Positions 16,057 through 24,888 are shown, counted from the first letter of the stretch. The stretch is DNA of 64,000 bases from JAOUEA01 sp963821925 (GCA_963821925.1 CAWGFO010000011.1:124001-188000), one strand, 5' to 3'. The notes: generated by a model not told the origin, from the letters alone. A program made the numbers and translations.

Positions 16057-18897
16057 TCAGCCGGCGAGGTCGGGGTCGCCGCCCGATCCCTGGACGCCGC
16101 CCTCGTCGTGCGCGCGGAGGACCTCGGGCGCGGCGACGCCCCGCCGCTGCTCGAGCTCCTTGAACACGTCGGTCGCGTAGTCCACGCACAGCACGACCAG
16201 GTCCCCGGGCCGGGAGCGGTCGAGCGCCTTGCGGGCGGCCTCCATCTCGTCGAGCTCGACCTCCACCGATCCGGCGCGCGCGCCGCCCGCGCTCATCGCC
16301 TCCTCGACGCCCTGCCGGATCAGCTCCGCGGTCTCACCGCGCGGGCGGCCGCGGGCATGCCGGTCCTCGCGCACGATCACCTCGTCGAAGTACCGGGCCG
16401 CCACGCGCCCGAGCTCCCGCATGTCCTCGTCGCGCCGGTCGCCGGCGGTCGCGACGACGGCCACGCGGAGGTTCGCGGTCCACGAAGCCTCGCCGGGGCG
16501 CTCCCCCGCGGGCGCGTCGGCCGTGAGGCGTTCGACGAAGTCCCCGAGCGTCTCGAGCCCGGCCGCGTTGTGCGCGTAGTCGATCACGACCGTGACGCCG
16601 TCGATGTCGAAGACGTTCAGCCGTCCGGGTGCCTGGTAGATCGACGTGGTGAACGACCGCAGCCCCTGGCGGATGTCGTGGAGGTGCGCGCCGGCGGCGT
16701 GCGCCGCGGCCGCGGCCGCCATCGCGTTCTGCACCATCATGCGGGCTTTGCCCTCGAAGGTCGCGGGCAGCGTGTGCACCCACGCGATCGGCATCGTGCG
16801 GCGGCCCTCCTTGATCACCATCATCTCGCCGCGCGGCCCCTTCTCGAGCACCACGGCCTTGCGGCCACGCCGGATCCACCGTTCGACGAGGTCGTGCTTC
16901 TCGCGCATCGTGAACAGGATCACGTTGCCGCTGCAGTGGCGGCGCATCTCCAGCACGAGCGGGTCGTCGGCGTTCAGCACCGCCGTGCCGTTGCGGGGCA
17001 CGGCCTCGACCGGCACCTGCTTGACGGCCGCGAGCTGCTCGAGCGTGTCGATCTCGCGGAGCCCTAGGTGGTCGCCGGTGACGTTCAGGACCACCGCCAC
17101 GTCGTTGCGCTGGTACCCGAGTCCCTCCCGCAGGATCCCCCCGCGCGCGACCTCGAACACGGCGAAGTTGATGCGGGGGTTCTGCAGGACCATCTGGGCG
17201 GATTTGGGGCCGCTCGCGTCGGCGCGCCGCACGAGGCGCTCGTCGATGTAGATCCCGTCGGTCGTGGTGACGCCGACGTCGCGCCCCATCCCCCGGAAGA
17301 TGTGCGCGATCATCCGCGTCGTGGTGGTCTTGCCGTTCGAACCGGTCACCGCGACGATCGGGATCCGGCTCGGGGTGCCCGGCGGGAACAGGCCGTCGAC
17401 CACGTGCTTCGCCACGTACTGCGGCTCGCCCTCGGTGGGGTGCGTGTGCATCCGGAACCCGGGCGCGGCGTTCACCTCGACGATCGCCCCGCCCGCCTCG
17501 CGCACGGGCTGCGAGATGTCGGGCGCCAGGAAGTCGATCCCCGCGACGTCGAGCCCGACGACGCGGGCCGCCTCCTCGGCGATCTCGACGTTGTCCTCGT
17601 GCGCCTCCCATGTGCGATCGATCGAGATGCCGCCGGTGGACATGTTCCCGGTCGCCGCGAGCAGCACCCGCACGCCCTTGGGCGGCACGTCGTCGATCCC
17701 GAAGCCCTGCTTCTTCAGGAGCTCCATCGCGGCCTCGTCCACCTTGATCCGGGTGAGGACCTTCTCGTGGCCGATCCCGCGCCGTGGGTCCTGGTTCTCC
17801 TTGTCGACGAGCCACCGGATCGTGCGCTTGCCGTCGCCCGTGACGTGGGCCGGCACCCGCTCGGCGATCGCGACCATGCGGCCGCCGATCACGAGCACGC
17901 GGTAGTCGCTCCCGGTCACGAACGATTCGACGACCACGAACCCTCGTCGCGACTCCTTCTGCGCGCGGCGGAACCCCGTGCGCACCGCGCGCTCGGTCCG
18001 CAGGTCCAGCCCGACGCCGCGGCCGTGGTTCCCGTCGAGCGGCTTCGTCACCACCGGGAACCCGATCCGGCTCGCGGCGGCGACCGCGGCCTCATCCGTG
18101 CGCACGACCTCGCTCCGCGGGACGGGCAGTCCCGCGGACGCGAGCAGCTGGTTCGTCATCTTCTTGTCGCCGGCGATGTCGACCGCGAGGGCGCTCGTCA
18201 TCGACGTCATCGTCGCCCGGATCCGCTGCTGGTACTTGCCCTGGCCGAGTTGGACGAGCGAGTACTCGTTCAGGCGCATCCACGGGATGTCGCGCGTGAC
18301 GGCCTCGTCGATGATCGCCTGGGTCGACGGGCCGAACTGCCGTCGCTCGGCGAGCAGGATCAGCCGCTCGAGCTCTGCGTCGAAATCGAAGTCGGGGTCG
18401 GCCTTGATCAGGTGGTTCACGAGCCGCACGGCCATCTTGCCCGCCTCGACCCCGACGGTCTCCTCCGCGTAGCCGTAGATCACGTTGTAGTGGCCCGGGT
18501 GGCCGGCGCTCCGGGTCTTCCCCCGCGAGATGTGGGCGCCGGACTCGCGCTGGAGCTCGAGCGCGACGTGCTCGGCCACGTGGCCGAGCCACGTGCCGTC
18601 CTCGAGCCGCTCGCGGAACCCGCCGCGCTTGCCCAGCGAGCAGGAGTGTTCGCCGACGCCGGGCAGCGCCTTCAGGAGCCTCGCGTTGAACCCGCGGATC
18701 GTGTTCGAGGGCCAGTGTTCGAGCGAGCCGAGGTCGACGAGCAGCCGGATGCTGGGCTCGTAGGACCAGTAGTTCGGGCCGCGGAAGACCTGGGTCTGCA
18801 GGATCGTCAGATCGGGGCGGAGCGGCGGCTTCTTGGCCGCCGCCTCGCTCTTGCGCTCGGCACGCGCGGCTCGCGTCCGCGTGACCTCCGAGGTCAC
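16057..18897 (-). CDS. cphA: Cyanophycin synthetase
   Basis: A 946-residue ATP-dependent ligase that builds multi-L-arginyl-poly-L-aspartate, a nitrogen store. The N-domain opens with LQTQVFRGPNYWSYEPSIRL near residue 35. An ATP-grasp domain spans about 230-490 (KPLDGNHGRGVGLDL). The Mur-ligase domain has its P-loop VTGSNGKTTTT starting near residue 517, then ARGGILREGLGY, NVTGDHLGLRE and VIDYAHNAAGLE. Length compares with about 870-910 for cyanobacterial enzymes; the extra residues are an Ala/Lys/Arg-rich N-terminal tail. The start is GTG, overlapping the cphB stop by 4 nt (GTGA). Heterotrophic bacteria use this polymer as nitrogen reserve. Identification is strong. Confidence 0.93.
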   Translation of the reverse strand: MTSEVTRTRAARAERKSEAAAKKPPLRPDLTILQTQVFRGPNYWSYEPSIRLLVDLGSLEHWPSNTIRGFNARLLKALPGVGEHSCSLGKRGGFRERLEDGTWLGHVAEHVALELQRESGAHISRGKTRSAGHPGHYNVIYGYAEETVGVEAGKMAVRLVNHLIKADPDFDFDAELERLILLAERRQFGPSTQAIIDEAVTRDIPWMRLNEYSLVQLGQGKYQQRIRATMTSMTSALAVDIAGDKKMTNQLLASAGLPVPRSEVVRTDEAAVAAASRIGFPVVTKPLDGNHGRGVGLDLRTERAVRTGFRRAQKESRRGFVVVESFVTGSDYRVLVIGGRMVAIAERVPAHVTGDGKRTIRWLVDKENQDPRRGIGHEKVLTRIKVDEAAMELLKKQGFGIDDVPPKGVRVLLAATGNMSTGGISIDRTWEAHEDNVEIAEEAARVVGLDVAGIDFLAPDISQPVREAGGAIVEVNAAPGFRMHTHPTEGEPQYVAKHVVDGLFPPGTPSRIPIVAVTGSNGKTTTTRMIAHIFRGMGRDVGVTTTDGIYIDERLVRRADASGPKSAQMVLQNPRINFAVFEVARGGILREGLGYQRNDVAVVLNVTGDHLGLREIDTLEQLAAVKQVPVEAVPRNGTAVLNADDPLVLEMRRHCSGNVILFTMREKHDLVERWIRRGRKAVVLEKGPRGEMMVIKEGRRTMPIAWVHTLPATFEGKARMMVQNAMAAAAAAHAAGAHLHDIRQGLRSFTTSIYQAPGRLNVFDIDGVTVVIDYAHNAAGLETLGDFVERLTADAPAGERPGEASWTANLRVAVVATAGDRRDEDMRELGRVAARYFDEVIVREDRHARGRPRGETAELIRQGVEEAMSAGGARAGSVEVELDEMEAARKALDRSRPGDLVVLCVDYATDVFKELEQRRGVAAPEVLRAHDEGGVQGSGGDPDLAG

Positions 18898-19763
18898 TCC
18901 GAGGCCTCCCGCTCGGCGGTGAGGGCGCGCGGACCCGCCAGCAGCTCTCGCCGCCGCAGATCGAACCAGTACCCGCTGGGCAGCGAGTGCAGGACGGCGC
19001 CCGACACCATGAGCGGTTTATACCCCTTTCCCCGATAGGCGTCGGTCTTGACGTGGCGGCCGTCGACGATCGTCACGGCCCCGCGCCCGATCACGTGGAG
19101 CGTCCCGTCGTCGAACACGATCGCGCAGGTGTCCTCGTCGAGACCGATCCCGAGGAGCGACGGCGACTGGGCCACGAGCGCCATGAGTCGGCCGATCCGC
19201 CCCCGCTGCTCGAAGTGCTGGTCGATCACGAGCCCGCCGAGGATCCCGAGCCCCGCCGAGAGCTGCACCATGCGGTTCTTCGGGGTCGGTCCCGCCGCGC
19301 CGAACGCCACCATGTGGCTCGCCATCGCGCTGGCCCCCGCGCTGGTCCCGGCGAGCACGGCCCCACGGTCGTGCGCCAGGAACAGGGCGTCGCCGACCCG
19401 CGTGCCCGCGATCACCTGGGTGAGCCGCGACTGGTTCCCCCCGGTCATGAACACGCCGGTTGCGTCGCGGAGGACGGCCGCTGCGTCGGGGTCGTCGGCC
19501 TCCTCGCGCTCCTCGGGCCGCAGGCCGCTGACGCGGCCGATCCCCAGCCCGGTGAACAGCTCCCGGTAGATGGCGGTGGCCTCGTCGCCGAGGGAGGAGG
19601 CGGTCGAGATCACCACGACGTGGCCGTCGGCGCCGCCCGCGAACTTCGCGAACCTCGAGAGGATCACCTTGTCGCGGAACTTGTCCTCGGCCCCGCCGAT
19701 CGCCATCACGGGTCCCGCGGTGCCCAGGTTCGCGATCGACCGGAGGTCGCGGCCCGTCGTCAT
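18894..19763 (-). CDS. cphB: Cyanophycinase
   Basis: A 289-residue serine peptidase-like exopeptidase (family S51) that cuts cyanophycin to beta-Asp-Arg dipeptides. The nucleophile is S141 in LAGTSAGASAM; TGGNQSRL and GIGLDEDTCAIV are further family motifs. No signal peptide is present, so it is the intracellular type. It is the first gene of the leftward operon cphB-cphA-dksA-like-pgi-gnd. A TACACT box ends 6 nt before the ATG, which suggests a leaderless operon mRNA. It is divergent from a DNA glycosylase gene with its own facing promoter. Confidence 0.92.
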   Translation of the reverse strand: MTTGRDLRSIANLGTAGPVMAIGGAEDKFRDKVILSRFAKFAGGADGHVVVISTASSLGDEATAIYRELFTGLGIGRVSGLRPEEREEADDPDAAAVLRDATGVFMTGGNQSRLTQVIAGTRVGDALFLAHDRGAVLAGTSAGASAMASHMVAFGAAGPTPKNRMVQLSAGLGILGGLVIDQHFEQRGRIGRLMALVAQSPSLLGIGLDEDTCAIVFDDGTLHVIGRGAVTIVDGRHVKTDAYRGKGYKPLMVSGAVLHSLPSGYWFDLRRRELLAGPRALTAEREASE

Positions 19764-19769
19764 GCGCGC

Positions 19770-19775
19770 AGTGTA
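19770..19775 (-). promoter_or_regulatory. -10 box of the cphB operon
   Basis: TACACT on the minus strand, 6-nt spacer to the cphB ATG at 19763. It probably drives the five-gene operon. The divergent -10 box at 19800-19805 lies 24 bp away. Confidence 0.5.
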
Positions 19776-19799
19776 GCGGCCACGTTCGGCGCGGCCGCC

Positions 19800-19805
19800 T
19801 ATCCT
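19800..19805 (+). promoter_or_regulatory. -10 box of DNA glycosylase gene
   Basis: TATCCT with an 8-nt spacer to the ATG at 19814; no ribosome site lies between them. Confidence 0.45.
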
Positions 19806-19813
19806 TTCGAACC

Positions 19814-20731
19814 ATGACCGCGTTCGAGATCCCGCTCGTCGGGCCGGCCGGCGAACCGGTCGACCTCACGCGCACGCTCGCCTCCCATGGTTTCGCGACC
19901 CTCGCTCCGCTGCGCCTGGACGAGGCGGCCCACACGCTCGAGGTCACGATCCGGCCCGCCCGGGGCCGGCCCCGGCGGACCCGCGTCGGCCCGGGGCGAC
20001 GAGGAAGCGCTCGGGTCGAGGTCCTCGGACCGGCGGCCGGCCCCCGGATCGTCGCCGAGGTCGAGACGGGCATCCGGCACGTGCTCCGGCTCGATCAGGA
20101 CCTGTCCGGCTTCTACGCGCGCGCGGAGGACGACCCCGAGCTGTCGTGGGTGACGTCGGGCGCCGGTCGCATGCTCCGCAGTCCCACCGCCTTCGAGGAC
20201 GTCGTGAAGACGATCTGCACCACGAACTGCGCGTGGAGCGCGACGGTGCGCATGGTGAGCGCCCTCGTCACGGACCTCGGAGAGCCCGCGATCGGCGGGG
20301 ACGCACCGCTGACGCATGCGTTCCCGACGCCCGCGGCGATGGCCGGGGCGCCCGAGTCCTTCTACCGCGAGACCGTCCGGGCGGGGTACCGGGGCGCCTA
20401 CCTGATCGACCTCGCGACGTCCGTCGCCCGGGGTGAACTGGACCTCGAGGCTCTCGCATCGGCCCCGCCCGACGCGCTGCCGGACGAGGAGCTCGAGGCC
20501 CGCCTTCTGGCGCTCCCCGGCGTCGGCCCGTACGCGGCCGCGCACATCATGATGACGATGGGCCGCAACCACCGACTGATCCTCGACAGCTGGACCCGCC
20601 CGACGTACGCACGACTCCGCGGGCGCACGACGCCCGTCCCCGACGCGACGATCCGACGGCGGTTCGCGCGATACGGGGAGCACGCGGGGCTCGCGTTCTG
20701 GCTGTTCGTCACGCGCGACTGGGTCGACTGA
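19814..20731 (+). CDS. HhH-GPD DNA glycosylase (3-methyladenine glycosylase/OGG-like)
   Basis: A 305-residue base-excision repair enzyme. An N-terminal region of about 110 residues precedes the helical HhH-GPD domain, which starts near SPTAFEDVVKTICTTNCAW. The helix-hairpin-helix motif is LPGVGPYAAAHIMM (about 234-247) and the catalytic aspartate lies in HRLILDSWTRPTY. A catalytic lysine of the OGG1 type is not seen at the usual place, so monofunctional alkylbase removal is more likely than 8-oxoguanine lyase activity. The gene is divergent from cphB. Exact base specificity is unknown. Confidence 0.75.
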   Translation: MTAFEIPLVGPAGEPVDLTRTLASHGFATLAPLRLDEAAHTLEVTIRPARGRPRRTRVGPGRRGSARVEVLGPAAGPRIVAEVETGIRHVLRLDQDLSGFYARAEDDPELSWVTSGAGRMLRSPTAFEDVVKTICTTNCAWSATVRMVSALVTDLGEPAIGGDAPLTHAFPTPAAMAGAPESFYRETVRAGYRGAYLIDLATSVARGELDLEALASAPPDALPDEELEARLLALPGVGPYAAAHIMMTMGRNHRLILDSWTRPTYARLRGRTTPVPDATIRRRFARYGEHAGLAFWLFVTRDWVD

Positions 20732-20770
20732 GAGGCTTGCCCCGCACCATGAACGGGGGTCATACTGCCT

Positions 20771-20786
20771 CGGGCCCTCCGGCCCG
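20771..20786 (+). terminator. Small hairpin after the DNA glycosylase gene
   Basis: CGGGCC-CTCC-GGCCCG, a perfect 6-bp stem with a 4-nt loop, 40 bp after the glycosylase stop and 39 bp before the transporter start. There is no T-run, so it may equally be a leader element. Confidence 0.25.
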
Positions 20787-20824
20787 CCCCCGACCGAAAC
20801 GAGCGATCCGATGACGGTGCCCTT

Positions 20825-22084
20825 ATGGCGGCCACGAGCCGTGCCACGAGGCTGGTCCCGCGCCCCGCGCGGCGGCTGTACCGGTCCTGGCGTGCCGAGA
20901 AGCGCACGCTCCGCCAGGGCCTGGTCGCGCTCACCCTCAGCACGGCCGCGTCGTTCGTCGCGGGGCTGATCCTCGCCTCGATCACCCACACCCTCTCGGC
21001 GCTCCCCGGGCTGCTCGTCCTGATCCCCGCCGCGGTCGGCATGCGCGGCACGATCTTCGGGGCGATCGGGGCCCGGCTGGGCACCGCGTCAGCGGCCGGT
21101 ACCTTCGAGACGAACCTGAAGCGCGGCGGCGTGCTCGCCCAGAACGTCGAGGTGGCGTTCGTCACGACGTTCACGTCGTCGCTGTGGCTGGCGGCGCTCG
21201 CGAAGGTGGCGACCTCGGCCTTCGGCGAGTCGTCGATCTCGTTCTGGGACCTCGTGACGATCTCGGTGGTGGGCGGCTTCCTCGGGTCGGTGCTGATCCT
21301 GCTGGTCACGCTCCTGCTCTCGGTGGTGTCGTACCGGCGCGGCTACGACCTGGACTCGGTCGCGACGCCGATGGTCACGGCCCTGGGCGACATGGGGACC
21401 CTGCCCCTGCTGTACCTCGCGACCTTCCTGACCCGTAGCGACGCCCTGAACGCGATCGTCGCGGGTCTCTGCATCGTCGTCACCGTGCTGGCGGTCGTCC
21501 GGATGGCGCTCCGCGGCGATCCCGGCGTGCGTCGGATCGTGCTCGAGATGACGGCCGTGATCGCGCTCACCCCCCTCCTCGACATCGCGGCAGGCGCGCT
21601 CCTGCAGGCCAAGGAACCGCTGCTCGCGCGGTTGCCGGCGCTCTACATCCTGATCCCGCCCTTCGTGTCCCAGGCGGGCGCCCTCGGGGGGATCCTGTCG
21701 TCGCGCCTGTCCTCGAAGCTCCAACTCGGCGTGATCACCAATCGAGGGCTGCCCGAGCGGCCCGCCGTGGTCGACGGGTCGATCGTGGTGCTCCTGGGGC
21801 TCGCGATCTTCGCGCTGATCGGGGTGGTCGGGTTCGGACTCGCCGCCGTGGTGGGCCAGCCCGGCCCGAGCGCCGCCGACACGATCGGCGGTACGTTCCT
21901 CGCGGGGCTGCTCGTCATGCCCCTGATCCTCGTCGTGGGGTACTACCTGGCCGTCCTGACGTCGCGGTTCGGGCTGGACCCCGACAATCACGCCGTGCCG
22001 ATCATCACCAGCGTCCTCGACCTCGCAGGGGTCGTCGCGCTCCTGCTCGCTATGTCACTATCGGGAGTAGCCCTCAATGGATGA
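20825..22084 (+). CDS. Duplicated MgtE/SLC41-like divalent cation transporter
   Basis: A 419-residue membrane protein with about ten to twelve hydrophobic segments arranged as two copies of the MgtE membrane domain. LPGLLVLIPAAVGMRGTIFG (about 60-79) and LPALYILIPPFVSQAGALGG are matching positions of the repeats. The N-terminal cytoplasmic MgtE_N and CBS regulatory domains of classical MgtE are absent. The gene overlaps the next one by 8 bp, so the two products are likely made together; that partner carries PhoU and TrkA_C domains and could supply the missing gating function. Magnesium or another divalent cation is the likely substrate, by family. The ATG at 20811 is in another frame and was rejected as start. 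Confidence 0.8.
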   Translation: MAATSRATRLVPRPARRLYRSWRAEKRTLRQGLVALTLSTAASFVAGLILASITHTLSALPGLLVLIPAAVGMRGTIFGAIGARLGTASAAGTFETNLKRGGVLAQNVEVAFVTTFTSSLWLAALAKVATSAFGESSISFWDLVTISVVGGFLGSVLILLVTLLLSVVSYRRGYDLDSVATPMVTALGDMGTLPLLYLATFLTRSDALNAIVAGLCIVVTVLAVVRMALRGDPGVRRIVLEMTAVIALTPLLDIAAGALLQAKEPLLARLPALYILIPPFVSQAGALGGILSSRLSSKLQLGVITNRGLPERPAVVDGSIVVLLGLAIFALIGVVGFGLAAVVGQPGPSAADTIGGTFLAGLLVMPLILVVGYYLAVLTSRFGLDPDNHAVPIITSVLDLAGVVALLLAMSLSGVALNG

Positions 22085-23267
22085 GCAACCGAAGAACGTC
22101 AAAGAGCTCCTCGTCGAACTGAAGGACGCGTCGGAGCTCATGGTGGACCTGGCCTACGCGGCCGTCTTCTTCAACGAAGACAAGCTGGCGCGCGAGGTCG
22201 ACCGGCTCGAAGCACGCATGAACGAACACCTCCGGCGACTCCGGATCATGGCGATGCTGGCCGCGCGCAGCCCCGAGGACGCCGAAGGCATGGCGGGCGT
22301 CCTGTGGATCGCGGGCGCGATCGAAGAGATCGGCGACGCCGCCTCCGACATCGCGCGGGTCGTGGCCGCGCGACTCGGCATCCCCGACGACCTCCGGCGC
22401 GACCTGCGCCACGCCGACGAGATGACCGCTCGCGTGAAGGTCCGCGACGACGCTCCCGCGAGCGGCCGGACCCTGCGCGACCTGTCGCTGCCCACCGAGA
22501 CCGGCATGTGGGTGATGGCGATCCGCAGCGGCCTCGACTGGGAATTCGACCCCGGGCCCGACGACGTGATCAGCGTGGGCGACGTCCTGCTGGTCCGCGG
22601 CCCCGAGGAGGGCGTGAACGAGCTCAGGGAGCTCGCGGGCGCGCCACCGATGCCGCTGGCGCACGACGACGAGGGCCCCGCGCTCTCCGAGCTGGACCGG
22701 GCCGTCGACATCCTGGTCGAGTTGAAGGACCTCTCGGAGTCGGCGGTGGGGCTCGCGTACGCCTCGCTGCTGTTCAACAACCGGGCGCTGGCCGCCGAGG
22801 TGGGCGCGATGGAGGCACGCAGCGACCAACTCCACGACGAGCTCGAATCCTGGGTGCTCCGCGCCGCGCCCGAGGCGCGCGAGCCCGACGTGCTCCGGGG
22901 GCTCCTCCGCCTGGGCGCCGCAAGCGAGTACATGTGCGACGCCGCCCGCGACATGACCTGGTACGTGGAGAAGGGCGAGCCGCTCCACCCCGTCGTGCAG
23001 ATGGCGCTCGAGGAGACCGAGGAGACGAGCGCCGAGACGGTCGTGCAGCCCGGGTCGCCCGCCGCCGGGCGGTCGCTGAAGGACCTGCGCCTGGAGACCG
23101 AGACGGGGATGTTCGTCCTGGCGGTGCAGCGCGGTGCCCGGTGGATCTACCGGCCCCGGAGCGCGTTCACGCTCCAGGAGGGCGACCGCCTGATCTCCGT
23201 AGGCCCGGAGGAGGGCGAGGAAGAGCTCTGGGCGCTGACGGGGGCGCCCCTCGCGGTCGAGGGCTGA
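22077..23267 (+). CDS. PhoU/TrkA_C tandem regulatory protein of the MgtE-like transporter
   Basis: A soluble, acidic 396-residue protein made of an internal duplication. Each half is a PhoU-like helical segment (about 5-100 and 205-300) followed by a TrkA_C (RCK_C) ligand-binding segment (about 125-190 and 325-395). The paired TrkA_C segments read LRDLSLPTETGMWVMAI and LKDLRLETETGMFVLAV. TrkA_C domains bind nucleotides or ions and gate cation transporters. The 8-bp overlap with the duplicated transporter suggests a two-subunit system in which each half of this protein faces one half of the membrane partner; that is inference. Similar permease/PhoU-TrkA pairs are known from archaea. Confidence 0.8.
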   Translation: MDEQPKNVKELLVELKDASELMVDLAYAAVFFNEDKLAREVDRLEARMNEHLRRLRIMAMLAARSPEDAEGMAGVLWIAGAIEEIGDAASDIARVVAARLGIPDDLRRDLRHADEMTARVKVRDDAPASGRTLRDLSLPTETGMWVMAIRSGLDWEFDPGPDDVISVGDVLLVRGPEEGVNELRELAGAPPMPLAHDDEGPALSELDRAVDILVELKDLSESAVGLAYASLLFNNRALAAEVGAMEARSDQLHDELESWVLRAAPEAREPDVLRGLLRLGAASEYMCDAARDMTWYVEKGEPLHPVVQMALEETEETSAETVVQPGSPAAGRSLKDLRLETETGMFVLAVQRGARWIYRPRSAFTLQEGDRLISVGPEEGEEELWALTGAPLAVEG

Positions 23268-23301
23268 GCCCGTGCGCCGGTGCCCTTCGGGGCGACGGTT
23301 C

Positions 23302-23330
23302 TTGTACCGGCCCGAGGGCTGACCTAGCCT
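23302..23330 (+). promoter_or_regulatory. Promoter of the RAM-domain gene
   Basis: TTGTAC at 23302-23307, a 17-bp spacer, and TAGCCT at 23325-23330, then 7 nt to the ATG at 23338. This is one of the few leaderless promoters in the window with a recognisable -35 hexamer. Confidence 0.5.
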
Positions 23331-23337
23331 GCGGCCC

Positions 23338-23889
23338 ATGGAAGCCTACGTCTACCTTCGCGTGCGGCCCGGGTCGATGCACGAGGTCCTCGCGGGCCTC
23401 GCCTCGAAGCAGGGCGTCCGGCGCGCGATCGCCGTGGTCGGTGACTGGGACGTGCTGGTGCACGTCGACGGCGCCGACTTCGCCGCCGTCGCGACCCAGG
23501 TGCTCTCGGAGTTCCATCACGTGGTCGGCGTCGAACGGACGATGACCGCGCCCGTCGTCCCGCCCGACCGCGTCGGGATCGGCGGCTGGGGCACCCCCCA
23601 GGCGCCCGCGATCATCGGCGACGCCTGCTACGTGCACATCAGGGCCGACGCCGGCGCGGCCGCGGGGCTCGCCGAGCGCCTCGGCGACATGCCGGACGTA
23701 ACCGGCGTGGCGGTGCTCGGCGGGCGCTACGACCTGATGGCGTGCGTCGCGCAGCCGTGGGAGATCGCGAGCGGCGTGATCCTCGAGCAGATCCACTCCC
23801 TGCCCGGGATCCGCGACACGAACACGCTCGTCTCGATCGTCTACGAGGAGCCCGAGGAAGACCGCGACCAGTTCTCGACCTGGTCCTGA
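23338..23889 (+). CDS. Tandem Lrp/AsnC ligand-binding (RAM) domain protein without HTH
   Basis: A 183-residue cytoplasmic protein with two alpha/beta RAM-type units: residues 1-75 (EAYVYLRVRPGSMHEVLAGL ... DWDVLVHVDG) and about 95-175 (ACYVHIRADAGAAAGLAERL ... RYDLMACVAQ). The GDWDVL and GRYDLM elements match the usual G-x-[YF]-D-[LV] turn of AsnC ligand domains. No helix-turn-helix precedes the first unit, so direct DNA binding is unlikely. It may bind an amino acid and act as an enzyme partner or co-regulator. Neighbours give no clear target: it has its own promoter and is convergent with ispH. Confidence 0.7.
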   Translation: MEAYVYLRVRPGSMHEVLAGLASKQGVRRAIAVVGDWDVLVHVDGADFAAVATQVLSEFHHVVGVERTMTAPVVPPDRVGIGGWGTPQAPAIIGDACYVHIRADAGAAAGLAERLGDMPDVTGVAVLGGRYDLMACVAQPWEIASGVILEQIHSLPGIRDTNTLVSIVYEEPEEDRDQFSTWS

Positions 23890-23930
23890 CGACCGGGTCC
23901 CGGACCGCGAGCGCCGTTCGGGCGGTTCCC

Positions 23931-24875
23931 TCAGCGAGGCGCGAGCGGGATCTGCCGGACCCCGGCCGGGAGCGAGAACTTCACCCGTTCCTCGGTGAGC
24001 GTGACCTCTTCGACGTCCCCGAACCCACGCGCCGCGAGCCAGGCGAGCATCCGGTGGACGAGCCATTCCGGCGCCGAGGCGCCGCTCGTCAGGCCGACCG
24101 TGGTCGCGCCCTCGAGCCACGCCGGATCCACCTGGTCCTCGTCGTCGACGAGATAGGCGGGCGTGCCGAGCTCCGTCGAGAGCTCGGCGAGCCGGTTCGA
24201 GTTGGAGGAGTTCTGCGAGCCGATCACGAGCACGACGTCCGACGGCGGCGCGATGACCTTCACGGCGTCCTGGCGGTTCTGCGTCGCGTAGCAGATGTCG
24301 TCGCGCGGCGGCCCCTGGATCGTGGGGAACCGCTTCTGGAGGATCCGCACGATCTCGTTCGTCTCGTCCACCGAGAGCGTGGTCTGGGTGAGGTAAGAGA
24401 GGTTCCCGGGGTCCGACACCTCCACCGTCTCGGCCTCGGCCGGGGACTGCACGAGGATCGTGCGATCGGGCGCCTGGCCGCTCGTGCCCTCGACCTCCTC
24501 GTGGCCCGCGTGGCCGATCAGGACGATCGTGCGGCCCTCGCCCGCGAACCGCCGGGCCTCGACATGCACCTTCGTGACGAGCGGGCACGTCGCGTCGATC
24601 ACCTCGAGGTGCCGCTCGTTCGAGTTGTCGTAGACCCAGGGCGCAACGCCGTGCGCGCTGAGGACGACGACCGCCCCCTCGGGGACCTCGGTCTCCTCCT
24701 CCACGAAGATCGCGCCCTTGGACTCGAGGTCCTTGACGACGTGCAGGTTGTGCACGATCTGCTTGCGCACGTAGACCGGAGCGCCGTGCTTGGCGAGCGC
24801 CCGGTCGACCGCGTCGACGGCGCGCTCGACCCCGGCGCAGTAGCCGCGCGGCGCGGCGAGGAGGACCCGTCCCAT
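23931..24875 (-). CDS. ispH: 4-hydroxy-3-methylbut-2-enyl diphosphate reductase
   Basis: A 314-residue iron-sulfur enzyme, last step of the MEP isoprenoid pathway, giving IPP and DMAPP. The three cluster cysteines are C13 (RGYCAGV), C97 (DATCPLV) and C195 (DDICYATQ). The C-terminal SNRL-region motif reads GSQNSSNSNRL, and GLTSGASAPEWLV follows. The start ATG at 24875 is chosen because a TAGGAT box ends 7 nt upstream; a second in-frame ATG at 24884 overlaps that box and is unlikely. Upstream lies the long leader region of the divergent lysozyme-like gene. Identification is firm. Confidence 0.93.
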   Translation of the reverse strand: MGRVLLAAPRGYCAGVERAVDAVDRALAKHGAPVYVRKQIVHNLHVVKDLESKGAIFVEEETEVPEGAVVVLSAHGVAPWVYDNSNERHLEVIDATCPLVTKVHVEARRFAGEGRTIVLIGHAGHEEVEGTSGQAPDRTILVQSPAEAETVEVSDPGNLSYLTQTTLSVDETNEIVRILQKRFPTIQGPPRDDICYATQNRQDAVKVIAPPSDVVLVIGSQNSSNSNRLAELSTELGTPAYLVDDEDQVDPAWLEGATTVGLTSGASAPEWLVHRMLAWLAARGFGDVEEVTLTEERVKFSLPAGVRQIPLAPR

Positions 24876-24882
24876 GTCGACC

Positions 24883-24888
24883 ATCCTA
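24883..24888 (-). promoter_or_regulatory. -10 box of ispH
   Basis: TAGGAT on the minus strand with a 7-nt spacer to the ATG at 24875, which decides between two in-frame ATG codons. Confidence 0.45.

Noticed and set aside
23282..23293. GCCC-TTCG-GGGC hairpin after the PhoU/TrkA_C gene as terminator
   Set aside because: Only four base pairs and no T-run; too weak to annotate.
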